NCBI RefSeq assembly: GCF_036324505.1
Contig: NC_086365.1
Coordinates: forward strand, 7,064,655-7,128,654
Origin: Eleginops maclovinus
Taxonomy: Eukaryota > Chordata > Actinopteri > Perciformes > Eleginopidae
Length of the DNA stretch: 64,000 bases
Reading direction: 5' to 3'
A program made the translations under genes and the position numbers. Each line of letters starts with the position of its first letter. Position 1 is the first letter of the stretch. The notes beneath the pieces are model-generated. The model made no database searches, was not told the origin of the DNA, and was given only the letters and a program-made list of their open reading frames with translations. Positions 44,065 through 55,104 of this stretch are shown piece after piece.

Positions 44065-45087
44065 ATGGCCAAGACCAAAGAGCTGTCAAAGGAGACCAGA
44101 GACAAAATTGTAGACCTGCACCAGGCTGGGAAAACTGAATCTGCAATAGGTAAGCAGCTTGGTGTGAAGAAATCAACTGTGGGAGCAATTATTAGAAAAT
44201 GGAAGACATACAAGACCACTGCTAATCTCCCTCGATCTGGGGATCCACGCAAGATCTCACCCCGTGGGGTCAAAATGATCACAAGAACGGTGAGCAAAAA
44301 TCCCAGAACCACACGGGGGGACCTAGTGAATGACCTGCAGAGAGCTGGGACCAAAGTAACAGAGGCTACCATCAGTAACACACTACACCGCCAGGGACTT
44401 AAATCCTGCAGTTCCAGACGTGTCCCCCTGCTTAAGCCAGTACATGTCCAGGCCCGTCTGAAGTTTGCTAGAGGGCATTTGGATGATCCAGAAGAGGATT
44501 GGGAGAATGTCATATGGTCAGATGAAACCAAAATAGAACTTTTTGGTAAAAACTCAACTCGTCGTGTTTGGAGGAGAAAGAATGCAGAGTTGCATCCAAA
44601 GAACACCATACCTACTGTGAAGCATGGGGGTGGAAACATCATGCTTTGGGGCTGTTTTTCTGCGAAGGGACCAGGACGACTGATCCGTGTAAAGGAAAGA
44701 ATGAATGGGGCCATGTATCGTGAGATTTTGAGTGAAAACCTCCTTCCATCAGCAAGGGCACTGAAGATGAAGCGTGGCTGGGTCTTTCAGCATGACAATG
44801 ATCCCAAACACACCGCCAGGGCAACGAAGGAGTGGCTTCGTAAGAAGCATTTCAAGGTCCTGGAGTGGCCTAGCCAGTCTCCAGATCTCAACCCCATAGA
44901 AAATCTTTGGAGGGAGTTGAAAGTCCGTGTTGCCCAGCGACAGCCCCAAAACATCACTGCTTTAGAGGAGATCTGCATGGAGGAATGGGCCAAAATACCA
45001 GCAACAGTGTGTGAAAACCTTGTGAAGACTTACAGAAAACGTTTGACCTCTGTCATTGCCAACAAAGGGTATATAACAAAGTATTGA
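44065..45087 (+). CDS. Tc1/mariner DD34E transposase, intact 340-residue frame
   Basis: This enzyme would excise and reinsert its own element at TA sites by cut-and-paste. The N-terminus (about 1-55, [20 protein letters not shown] onward) looks like the first helix-turn-helix of the paired-like DNA-binding region; about 60-120 would be the second. The catalytic triad is visible as D153 ([11 protein letters not shown]), D244 ([11 protein letters not shown]) and E279 ([11 protein letters not shown]), with 34 residues between the last two. The glycine-rich [13 protein letters not shown] motif is at 186-198. The length of 340 equals that of the usual Tc1-type enzymes of fish, such as Sleeping Beauty, and the triad falls at the same residue numbers. 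No stop or frameshift interrupts it. It starts 364 bp inside the left end and stops 215 bp before the right end. Activity cannot be judged from sequence alone. Confidence 0.95.
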   Translation: MAKTKELSKETRDKIVDLHQAGKTESAIGKQLGVKKSTVGAIIRKWKTYKTTANLPRSGDPRKISPRGVKMITRTVSKNPRTTRGDLVNDLQRAGTKVTEATISNTLHRQGLKSCSSRRVPLLKPVHVQARLKFARGHLDDPEEDWENVIWSDETKIELFGKNSTRRVWRRKNAELHPKNTIPTVKHGGGNIMLWGCFSAKGPGRLIRVKERMNGAMYREILSENLLPSARALKMKRGWVFQHDNDPKHTARATKEWLRKKHFKVLEWPSQSPDLNPIENLWRELKVRVAQRQPQNITALEEICMEEWAKIPATVCENLVKTYRKRLTSVIANKGYITKY

Positions 45088-45102
45088 GATGAACTTTTGT
45101 TA

Positions 45103-45302
45103 TTGACCAAATACTTATTTTCCACAATCATTTGAAAATAAATTCTTTAAAAATCCTACAATGTGATTTTCTGGATTTTTTTTTCTCATTCTGTCTCTCA
45201 TATTTGAAGTGTACCTATGATAAAAATACAGGCCTCTCTCATCTTTTTAAATGGGAGAACTTGCACAATTGGTGGCTGACTAAATACTTTTTTGCCCCAC
45301 TG
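45103..45302 (-). repeat. Right terminal inverted repeat of the Tc1 element
   Basis: Reverse-complement partner of 43701-43900, ending GCCCCACTG next to the target TA. The inner direct repeat is TGACCAAATACTTATTTT near 45104, just after the transposase stop. It contains AATAAA (45138-45143), which could serve as a polyadenylation signal. Confidence 0.85.
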
Positions 45303-45304
45303 TA

Positions 45305-45415
45305 CAACGTATATGTTGGCAATGAAAATCTTATGTCGCGTGCTCCTCCAGCAACTCAACATACATGGTGCAAATAAGATAATAAAATAGTGCAAAAAGA
45401 GAGAAGAATATTTAC
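45305..45415 (-). mobile_element. LINE 3' tail, right piece (split by the Tc1 element)
   Basis: On the minus strand it runs from TTTTTGCACTATTTTATTAT to ATTGCCAACATATACGTTG, nearly identical to 62218-62313. It continues across the Tc1 insertion into 43656-43700. Sequence beyond 45415 may belong to the same element, but I do not recognise it. Confidence 0.75.
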
Positions 45416-47059
45416 AATAACAACAATAAAGATTTGAGGATGTGAAATACATACATATGTGGAATACATTGAGAGTATTTACATACTTTGATGACCTATG
45501 ATGCTGAGTAGTTCAATTAAAAGGCTTGGCCAAGGACGAACTGAAAATATTCTGTACAAGCAAATACAATCACGCAGTCGCATTGGAAGGCACCATCCAT
45601 ACTGAAGTAGCCATTTTCCGTCCCCATTTATCCTTAACAGGGTCAGCAATAAACATCTTTATCTCGAAATGAGTCATTCCGATGGCTCCACAAATCCTAG
45701 TCATAAAAATCGGTATCTCCTCGACCTTGCATACCTGAGTCTTAACTCTTATCAGTTATAGGCAGACAGCTCTGCACGTCAATGTGAATCTATCTTTGAA
45801 ATATAAACTATAACGTTTATACATTTAAATACATTCATATAGTAAGAGATATGAAATCGCTTAAGCATTACTTAACACTAATGACCTTTAGTATTCTGAA
45901 ATGAGTTGCTGGCTTTTGTATGAGTCCCAGAATAATTCCCCTCCTGATTATTTGCCTTGATAAAGCGTATCAGTGTTAATATCTGTGGCAGTGCCCCGCG
46001 GGGGGGGCAGGTTCTGCAGAGGCAGGCGTGAAAGAGTGGGCAGAAAGCAGAAGAAGCTAAATAAGATCAAAGAGATGTTGTTCGTGTGCAACGGTACTCA
46101 AAACAAATTTCTTTCTTATCACAAATAGATGAACCGATATAGAAAGGAGAGATTATAAGCAGAATGTAGTACTCTCTAAAACCTTTGGAGTTTATTGCTG
46201 TAGTCTGAGGGTCAGACCTTGACCGGTGAAACCCGTCCCTCACTTTCTGTCACAGAGCCGGCGGTTGCTGGGCAGATTTCCCTAAAGGCTGACCCTGGAG
46301 GCAGAAAGTGGTTGAGTAAATAGCCTCCCTTTATGGGTATGACTCACCTACCAGTAGTCGCAGCATCGCCTCTGGCCTCGCCTCCTACATCAGACTGATT
46401 CCAACAGACAGGACTCCCCAGGCGCTGCTATATTAGCCCCGACCCTCGACCCCCTCCACGCTGCCCCCTCCAGCCTCGCTGCAAACTAAGCACGCAACCA
46501 GGGCTAACAATCGCTAAATGTAGGAGGTGGGTTTTCTAAGATCCTGTATCCCTAATGGAAAAAAATAAAAAGAGAGCCAGGTAACCAGTGAAACAAGGCA
46601 GGTTGTGGACATACAGTTGAGTCACACACATCCCCAGTAGATTGTAAGTAATGGGGATTTGAAGGCTAAACAAAGCTAAATGCTTAGAGAAAAATAGTTC
46701 AGTCGGTAAAATGTTCTCTTCTTTGCTGCAGGCTTTGCTTTTTTGATAGAAAATCAATAAATGTGTGATTAAATGACATGTAACGCTAGATTGGAATGTG
46801 GAGGTGTAGCAATGGTTTGGAAAGGAATGTTCACAAAATGGAAACACTTTTTATCCCATGAAATAATTGGAAAAGCGCCACCACTATGTTTCTTTTTACC
46901 CATCATTAAAAAATAGGATTATTCATTCCCCTGAGGGCAATTACACCTGGCAGCTCAAAACATGAATGAACAACAAACACATGACGAACATTAATGAAGA
47001 ACATTAATAATAAATAAACTAATAAGTGAATATTAAGTAAAAAGATACAGTTTGAATAC
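45416..47059. other. No gene recognised
   Basis: The sequence right after the LINE tail (to about 45700) could be more of that element, but I do not recognise it. A C/G run (CCCCGCGGGGGGGGCAGG near 45994) is present. Otherwise AT-rich. Confidence 0.45.
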
Positions 47060-47122
47060 AATAAAAAAATTACACTATAAATTGCGACTTCAATAACATT
47101 TCTGTTAAATTGTGCAGCCCTA
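47060..47122. repeat. hAT-like element end fragment
   Basis: It ends with AAATTGTGCAGCCCTA (to 47122), the reverse of a TAGGGCTGCA-type terminal sequence common in vertebrate hAT-like non-autonomous elements. The interior is AT-rich. The other end was not located. Confidence 0.35.
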
Positions 47123-50100
47123 GTTTCTCAATTGATTTAAATCATAGAAACATGATTTATTGCCAGATTCAGCATCCAAAAGTATGAACTCTACTCTACC
47201 CTCCTCTCTTCTCCACAGTCTCTCATTCAGCCCTGGGCTAACAGACTCATTTTCCAGTGGGTGTGCGATGTTTGTCATATAAACAGACCGAACATATCCA
47301 CCAACTCCTCGGCGGTGTGTCAGACCTCCTCTGTACAAAGAACAAGAGTAGATGATAAGAGCCACTGAGATCTGGGGCCCCTGAGTCCCTCAACCCGGCT
47401 TCTTTTTCTAACTTTCCCCCATGCTTTGGAAGCAGTAATTGAAAATGAGGGAATCTTTGTGCACTGGCTTAATAGAGCTGTCATGCCCTTGCTGCAAAGC
47501 GGGGTTAATAACTTTTTCCAGTTCCATTACCCCCTGAGATTGGCTCCAGGTGAGTAAAGAGGCTGCACTGGACAAGGGAAGGTGGCCCCGGGGCCTCCTC
47601 TGCCTCCTTTTATCTCTGCAGCCAGCTCAACTAACAATCTTTTACGTGACTTATTATTATATTCATAAAAGCCTCCCCCCTTTTGTGTACTTATGGTGGA
47701 CCACAATGTCTGGAAATCCTCTCGCAAATGAGTTTCCAGCAGATGGTGATGACAGCCAGTAATTAATTTGCCAGTTCACTAACTCCTGTCCTCCTCATGC
47801 ACTTTACTAAAGTTTAGCAACACTGTCAGGATTTCCACTGCATTCATCATTTTAACGGGAGTTGGAGTCTTCTTCTCAGAGGTCCCTGTCAGTTCATTGG
47901 GCTTAACAGGTTTAAGATTTGGCGTGTGTTGGCTGCCAGCAGACTTTATAAAATATATATTTCTCTTTGTGATGCAGCAATGACAGTAGCAATAGGTCTG
48001 CCGCTGATGGAGAGTAAACAGGCAGGAAAGAGGGAGAGAATTCTGATAGTTCATCCGAGGTGGAGGCTTCATGCGTGAATGCTTTTTCTACTAGGCTGGT
48101 CCAACAGACTCATTAGCTACGTTGAAATGCACAAAGTAGTCGTGTTCTAGGATTTCACTTTGGTTATTCACTTAACTGAATGGTTACCATTAGGGAAGCA
48201 CTTGCCAAATACTTACCACTCCATCTGCAAATGTCCATTATCCTTCGTCAATTAACAAAAGAAAGCAAAATATATTCATATACAAATGAGACAATGGTTT
48301 TTACTGATTATATGTACGAAGATAAAAAGAACAATGAAAAACACAAACAAACTAAAGTAATCCCCTACGTTCACTGCCAGTGATCCTCATACACACGAAT
48401 ATTCATCAGAAATGTTGTTCAATGAATATATATGTATGAAACACATATGTATACACACACATGTAACATACACATATACTGTATAGTGTACATAAAGTAT
48501 GCCTCAGATAAGCTAAACAAATGAAAGATAGTTGTACACATAGTTTTAAGGGCAGACCTGCAGGGCACTTTTCTTACTTGAGTTGTAATTGTTGGATAAT
48601 AAAATGATAATATAAAGCATGGAATTACTTTTTAAATCTAATTTACCTTCTTAATATCTCCCCAGTTCCAGCACGCTATTGTTCATGCAAACTGAAGCTT
48701 TCATTTGCTTTGAGTTAATGTTGTGTCAATTATCGATATTACACTTCCAGTGCTCCCTTTGGATCAAACAAGTCCTTTGTGATTATTATTTCATCCAGAT
48801 CTGAAAAGTGTCTTCCTGAGGAGCATTCTTTAATCTGTAAATAAACCTTAACCCAATTGAACATGCTAGAAAGCACGTTATACGACCTAATTAGCATTTC
48901 CTTATTGTGAATGAAATACAAACGACTAATTCTGGATGGAAATCAAATATGTGTACTCATTTCAGTTGCTGTACAAGAGTCCAGAGGAGAGTCTTCATTT
49001 GTGTCTGACTCTTTAATCAGTACCCTGCTATTGATACAGACTATTGATCTCTGCACTACGAAGGCATTTGTGAGTCTCTCCATGCTTTGGATTTTTCCCC
49101 TTTGCCCCTAATCTGTAAGTCTGCTCTCCTGAAGCAAAATTATTTTGAATTCATTGACATAAACAATTGTCTTCATTTAGATTATGATCCAGTGATTTGT
49201 TAACCTGCTTTTTGAGTATGGACACTATCAACAAATATATATAATGTATATATATTTATTTAATTTATGAAATGAGGCTTTCCTTATTGACTCCATCCAG
49301 TTTTCATGTGGTGCCTGTGCATACATGAACTCAATTGGTGTTAATTGATTTGACATATAACAACTGCCAAATCATTTTTTTCCCGACAATTAGAAGATAA
49401 TTCTTGATAAAATGGGTTTAATTGGTAATTTACGGGGTGATTAACTCATGAAACCCAATATAATAACAAGAGGGACATTTTATTGGCAAAAGGCTGTCTG
49501 TGTTACGCTCCCCTTGCTGTACCGCACGGTTCAGCTCTGATCTGTATTGAATTTGATGACGGAAGGGGCAGCATTAGTCCTGGGTTGGGCTGATTTTTGG
49601 CAGCTTTATTTCTTTCTCAAACAGCATGAGATATAACACCCAGCACACTGAAAAAACTGGCCAAAGCTGAAACCAGTGAGCAGCAGAGCTATCAACATTA
49701 TACCAACATGCTGTCCCAATCTGAGCTCAAGAAAAAGGGGGAACATCTTTTAAATCTCCGCTTTAGCTCAATCAATCCATACATGGTGCAGTGAGGACGT
49801 TTTCTTCGAGGCTGACCCTAGAGTTAGCATCACAAGGGCTCCCTCAACGAAAAGCAATGGGGCTTTGTCATTGGATTTCGGAATATTGCAGAGAATAAGA
49901 TCTTGGTAAACACACGTCTATGTACACATTTTGATCTGCATGATAATCTCTACATATTAACGCATGTTTTATTGTTTTTTAGCCTAAATGCAATAGCCAG
50001 ACAAAAAGCTTTAGCTTCAAACATCTACTTCCCGATAGCATGACTTCACTTCAACATCGCTAAAGGTGGCTAATGTTCGGCATTATATAGAAACTGTCGA

Positions 50101-50829
50101 CATTCAGGAGTGGGGTATTTACTCACATTTTCTATATCGTAGAAATATGTTACAATGTCCCAAACTTGTATTAACCACAGACCTTTGTTCATGCTTCAAA
50201 TCAAACCCTTTAGAAGTGTAAGACTTCAATAAGGGGGAATCAGATGGGGTAAACACCAGCTGATTTAAGGGTTAAAGGACTCATTCCTGCACCACTCTGT
50301 CATCTTGATTAAAAAAATAAAATAAAAACTCTGTAGAAATGGTCCTAAGTGGCAATAACACTGACCAGGCTGAGGAAATGATGAGAATCCATAGGTGGAG
50401 GAGACCAGGAAAGGGGAAAAGCAACATGAAAGAATGATAGAGGAGAAAGCAGGGGGATGACCTAGTTAGATACGAAGAGAGAGAGAGAAAGCACCAGAGA
50501 AAAGGTGGGGGGAAAGAGGTGAGAGGAGGGAGCTGTGTGCCAGCCTCCCCAACGGGGTGGGGACCCGCTGGGCCATCTGGCGGTCCTGTAATTGAGTTGG
50601 GACTTTGCACCTGAGCGGCACACCTACAAAGAGATGGTCGTAGCAAAGAAAAAGGGAGAGGAAGCATGAAGCAGTGTATTGTCCCACAGCGTAGTGAAGG
50701 TGGGAAAACTGTGATGGGTTGGATCAGCCGACACCGTAGTGTCTACTACTTATTATTTATTTTCTAAAATAGGCATATTGCCACACAGAGCTGCATGAAA
50801 AGAACTGTAAAAAATTGAAGAAAATAAAG
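47123..50829. other. No gene recognised
   Basis: Non-coding. AT dinucleotide-rich patches occur at 48420-48490 and 49233-49262. Nothing else supported. Confidence 0.55.
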
Positions 50830-51082
50830 AAATCAGGATTAATTTGACTGATATTGCGATGACGAAATTGGAGGGATCGATCATTATTGAACCATCATTC
50901 TGATCATTATAGAAAAATATATTAAAATGATCAGGATTTTTTAAAAGATGATTCGTACCAAGGAAAAGTGTTTTCTTAAGTCCGTAGGGTACAAGTTCAA
51001 AATATAGCGTTTCCTGCGATTTGAGTATTGCCCTAGTCCATGTTGCAATTATGATAAAAATGCCATTAACTTTTGCAGCCCT
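50830..51082. repeat. hAT-like element fragment
   Basis: It ends with TTAACTTTTGCAGCCCTA, the same terminal phrase as at 47122. The interior has alternating GATATTGCGATGA-like and GCAATTATGATAAAAATG stretches, often seen in such repeats. The left boundary is uncertain. Confidence 0.35.
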
Positions 51083-53964
51083 ACACCAATTCAGAATGCT
51101 GAAAGATATAATTTGACACTTAATTAAGAGTAGAGACTACTTGTAAGAAAAAAGCACAGCCATTTTGTGCAAAAAAACCCAAAACATTATTCAAAGCTGA
51201 CGTCCAAGTAGGTCATAAAAGTGTCATATATATTTGTGTTGCAGTGGATATACCGTATGATTACATACTGATGACTACTCTTGGAAAGGTAAAAAGGTCA
51301 TCAAGGCAGTTAGGTTTTTCCTTAAAGATAAATAAGCTCTGATATACTCGCTCTTCGAGTGGGCCCCCTGCTGTGAGCTGCTGCAGACACTGAAGATAAT
51401 ATGTAAGTTGTCATCTTGTGCTTGAAGAGGCAAGTAGTCATTAAGGTGCAAATATGAGCTGAATTACAATTTTTCATTTTCGCCAGTGATGTGAGGCGAT
51501 GCCTGGTGCGAGAAGCGTGGCAGGCTCCATGGGTGTTCCTCCACACACACCATCGCTTTCCATTTGACATTTTTTTCGGGAGATTGAGAAGCATTAGCCG
51601 TACACGATCCTTAAGAGAAAAAGCGTCGAGCACTATTGTAATCCAGATGCATGTCTCATTCAGAAAGGTCTCTAATTCTCTGGAAATGTTATCATTTACA
51701 TAACAATTTGCACCCACTGCCTGCTGCATTCTGCATGGTAATTATTCCTATATTACACATCCTTGTACAAGCTCGCTAAACCACCATGTCTGTCCCTCAC
51801 GGTAGACATAAGCTCGCTAGGAATTATTGAGTGAAAGCCTATGTGCGCCCCCCCATCCCGGCACGATCGATTATTGTTCTTTGGAGGATGGCTCCCACAT
51901 GCACTCTGCAGAGCAACATTGTGCTCCCTAAAAGTCCTCGCCTGTGTTGAAGTATCTCTATCATTGCCAAGCGTGTCTCTCAATGGCTCAGCCCCCACAC
52001 TACCCTTGCAGCGTTTCAAAGGGTGACCAAAGGGAGGCTGAGTGAACATGGACATGCGTAGGCGTGTGAGCAACAAAGGGGGAGGTTGAGAGGGGCCGAG
52101 GTAACCAATGGCAGCTTTGTTCGTGGCAGGAGAAGGTTCATTGCCACTCTTTACACAAAGTTAAATCACTGTTACAGTGGTGTTTCTCTCTTTGGGTTTA
52201 AGTCTATAATATCTGTCGGTAACAGACTAAGATGTTGTGTTAGCGGAGTGTTAAAATCACAGCTGCAGAGCGCGGTGATTAGCTCTCGCAGTATGTTGGG
52301 AAGGAGCAGCCAGTTATCCTGAAAAGATGTTTGAGCACCAACACAATGGATTTCAACTTTATTTCAAAATGCTGATTCTCCCAAACAACACATTATTTCA
52401 GTTGAGTGGAGCTGTGTGCTGAAGTGACATTTCTGCAGAACCTTGAAAACCCATCATTCAGTAAGTTAAACAGGATAAGACCCACTTGATTATACCATTA
52501 AAAGCAGCGTAATGTTTGACATAGTATCACATTTTTAAGTATCACCTTGGTGAAAATTCATAAAAAGGGTTATAAAAGAAAAATTGGCTCCCACTTCAAG
52601 TTAATGACTCAGGTTACTTCAAAGAAATACATTCACGTAGTGTATTTACTGCATTCGATGGCTAATCAATTCGGCACAAATGACTTTCTTTTGTTTCTAA
52701 AACCCACTGACTGCTTTGCTGTTGACACCAGTCTCAACAGTAGCAGAGTTAACCTAGATTTCACAGAAACGTTGTTGTTGCTGGTTGCCAGACTGAATTC
52801 CCGGATCTTGCCCCCCCACCAACTACAATCAGAGCTAGTTAAACAAAGGATAATGCTTCTACACAACTACTCAGTGCCCAAGATCATTGTGAAGCTAATA
52901 ATCCATCAGCTTTGTCTACATGAACTCAGGAGACTGAAACGCTGGAAGAAAGTGCCACGATACAGTTGAATTTGAATTTCAGCTCTGAAAATGTTCCTTT
53001 TTTTCATGTTTTTAAAGAGTATATTAGGATGAACCGACTCTTTGAGGCCTAGAAACGGATATCATTAGAGGCTCTTCTGAGGGAAACATTTAGATTTTTC
53101 AATTACCTTTCTGCAGCGCAATTCCCTCTAAGAAACAATATTATTCATGGAAAATTTAACTTTAATGAGTACGGCGCTGTGGCAGAGGAGAGGAGTTAGG
53201 CATTTCACCTTCACTGTGCACTAGTGGAACAACTCCACAACTTTAGTATGTGATTATCTTCTTAGATTGCTACAGTGACACAGCCAAATTACAACATGCA
53301 CAGAAGCAGTGGACAATAAATAGTTCCTGTCTAGAGGACATTTGTCACGGTACTGCAGCTTCAACCGGCAGTCTTGCGTGAATGATCCTAAGTAATACAG
53401 AACACTGGGAGTAAAGGATGCCTGTGTTAACTAACAGTCATTTAATTAGTTTGATTGCCAGGATTGTTGTTGGTACTTTTTCAATTGTACATTTTTTTAA
53501 TGCATATATAACATTAGTTTTAATTTACAGTATTCATATAACATGTTTGTTCAGCCTCCCAATTTCAAACACGCTGTTTATGCATTAAACACATAGCTAA
53601 AACTTCCATTACATAATAATAATAATAATACATCTATTTATAGTGTATGAAATAAAATGAGGATCCAACTATTTTTCTGTTTTTTTGTATCAATCTATAA
53701 TGCTAAATATTCACTTTATCAAGCTGAAGTGTCCAAATGTTCTCTTTCTTTATTATTAAATGAAATGTATTAAAACCTCTTTGCATTATGCACCGCTGCT
53801 CAGAGAAATCAATACTTTATGATGATCAGTTTTCATCATTTTTAGACATTTAATACAAAAAGTTTACTCATCAGTTTGTTTTGAGGCTCACATTACACCA
53901 TCAAGCCATAGAGTATTTATTGTCATACCCTTTGTGTTGCCTTAAGGCAGTATGGAAATACATT
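51083..53964. other. No gene recognised
   Basis: The open frame 52547-52969 (140 codons, +) is the longest here outside repeats. It shows no family resemblance and no splice context, so it is not called. Confidence 0.5.
53613..53630 (+). repeat. (TAA)n microsatellite, 18 bp
   Basis: Six units of TAA/ATA. Confidence 0.9.
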
Positions 53965-54331
53965 AGTAGAGGTGGGATGTAACTAAATACATTTAATCAA
54001 GTACTGTACTTAAGTACAATGTTGGGATGCTTGTACTTTAGTTGAGTATTTCTATTTAATGCTACTTTGTGATTCTACTTCTACAATTCAGAGGTAAATC
54101 ATGTACTTTTACTCCACTATATTTATTCACTACCTTAAGTTACTTTCCATATTTGGATTATTGATGTGAAACATAATCAACACTTAAATCAGACTTTAGT
54201 TCCACCTGGAGTAAATTCACAAGCTACCCTGCAGTATACAGAGTCATTACAACTAGCTGCACCTTTACCAGCTCTGAGAACATTTTAATGATCAATCATT
54301 ATAATCAGAATCTGAGTGCTTCTTTGACCCC
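53965..54331. mobile_element. Non-autonomous DNA-transposon-type repeat
   Basis: The left end (GGTGGGATGTAACTAAATAC, then AAGTACTGTACTTAAGTAC) and the right end (ATCTGAGTGCTTCTTTGACC) match, with decay, the ends of a repeat common in fish whose consensus begins CAGTGGTGGAAAGTAACTAA. The interior is rich in GTACTTTTACTCCACTA-type phrases. It appears internally deleted and has no coding capacity. The superfamily is not assigned. Confidence 0.6.
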
Positions 54332-54419
54332 CCGGGACATACTGTGGAAATGTATTGTTCATTGTGAAGTGATGATTAACATGCGCAAATCAGTAATAAA
54401 CATGACTGTATCCACATAA

Positions 54420-54423
<4 letters not shown>

Positions 54424-54451
<28 letters not shown>
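54424..54451 (+). repeat. (CA)n microsatellite, 28 bp
   Basis: Short perfect CA run about 460 bp before the syt1 start exon. Confidence 0.95.
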
Positions 54452-54455
<4 letters not shown>

Positions 54456-54882
54456 GCACCGGTTAACATTACCGATACATGGTTTCCTCTTCCCTCCTCA
54501 CAGAAACACCTGAATGTAAAGTAAATACACCTGCTGTGTGCAGAGAGCAGGGTGTGATAAGAAGTAATCTTCCTTTCCTTTAAACATTATTTACTGTACT
54601 GACTTCCCCAAGCCCCCATTTTCAATTAAGCCAGCAGCAGTGCCAGGGTTTACTGCCTGTGTTGTACGACAGTAATAAATAATCATTTTATCATTCTATC
54701 TTTGCTCTGTGATGCTAATCTGGAGTTTAAGCAATGAGTGATTAGCTTTGTTCTGAATTCAGCGTGCTGGCCAATTCATTCTGGACCCCAGCTGATGTTT
54801 ACCCAGCCTGAGCCAGCAGCTGCTCACACGCTCTTGCCTCTGACATGCATCTGTCACAGCGGCAAGGAAAATAAATCTAAGC

Positions 54883-54941
54883 CACTCTGTTTCTCCTCAT
54901 TCCTCTGTTCAGTATCTGCCTGGCTGCCCAGCACCGCCACC
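54883..54941 (+). promoter_or_regulatory. syt1: Splice acceptor tract and 5' UTR part of the syt1 start exon
   Basis: A pyrimidine-rich run (about 54885-54910) ends in TTCAG, with the AG at 54911-54912. This predicts that the exon starts at 54913 and carries 29 bp of 5' UTR before the ATG. The acceptor implies at least one upstream non-coding exon. Read through without splicing, the frame stays open back to 54738, but that leader has no synaptotagmin resemblance. Confidence 0.75.
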
Positions 54942-55098
54942 ATGAGCGAGAGTCGGAGGGAAGCACTGGCGGCGGCGGCGCCCGACTCCACCACCGCCTC
55001 CATAGCCAACATGACCAACATGGCCGGCCCAGGCAACGGAGAGAAGGACTTCTCCAAGCTGAAGGACAAGTTCATGAATGAGCTGAACAAAATCCCAT
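54942..55098 (+). CDS. syt1: Synaptotagmin-1, first coding exon (lumenal N-terminus, partial)
   Basis: Synaptotagmin-1 is the synaptic-vesicle membrane protein that senses calcium for fast transmitter release. This exon encodes residues 1-52, the short lumenal end before the membrane span. Seen: the protein starts [12 protein letters not shown] and ends [16 protein letters not shown]. From memory, mammalian SYT1 starts MVSESHHEALA and has FSKLKEKFMNELHKIP just before LPPWALIAIA. Synaptotagmin-2 reads FAKLKEKLFNEINKIP there and starts quite differently, so SYT1 fits better. N23-M-T25 is an N-glycosylation sequon near the known lumenal site of SYT1. The ATG lies in GCCACCATGA, a near-perfect Kozak context. 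An in-frame ATG exists upstream (54738), but a splice acceptor at 54912 separates it. The exon ends in phase 1 after one base (T) of the next codon, as expected if that codon is the Leu of KIP-L. Membrane and C2 domain exons are outside the window. The 1a/1b paralogue cannot be decided. Confidence 0.93.
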
Positions 55099-55104
55099 GT
55101 AAGT
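55099..55104 (+). promoter_or_regulatory. syt1: Splice donor GTAAGT after syt1 codon 52
   Basis: GTAAGT immediately follows AAAATCCCAT and is a consensus U2-type donor. Reading on instead adds [21 protein letters not shown] and a stop, which does not resemble synaptotagmin, so splicing here is the better reading. Confidence 0.9.

Larger units (their letters stand above)
43701..45302 (+). mobile_element. Complete Tc1/mariner element, 1602 bp
   Basis: The ends are CAGTGGGGCAAAAAAG and its reverse complement, flanked by TA at 43699-43700 and 45303-45304. The element carries long inverted repeats and one intact transposase gene. It is inserted in a LINE 3' tail: joining the flanks across one TA recovers the uninterrupted version present near 62320. 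That confirms both ends and the target duplication. Confidence 0.95.

Noticed and set aside
44046..44714. 222-codon minus-strand frame
   Set aside because: Shadow of the Tc1 transposase gene on the opposite strand.
45993..46011. CTCF-like CCGCGGGGGGGGCAGG
   Set aside because: The G run is one base out of register with the CCGCGNGGNGGCAG core; weak.
52547..52969. 140-codon + strand frame
   Set aside because: No recognisable domain, no splice signals at its edges and no Kozak-supported start. A frame of this length is expected by chance in 64 kb.
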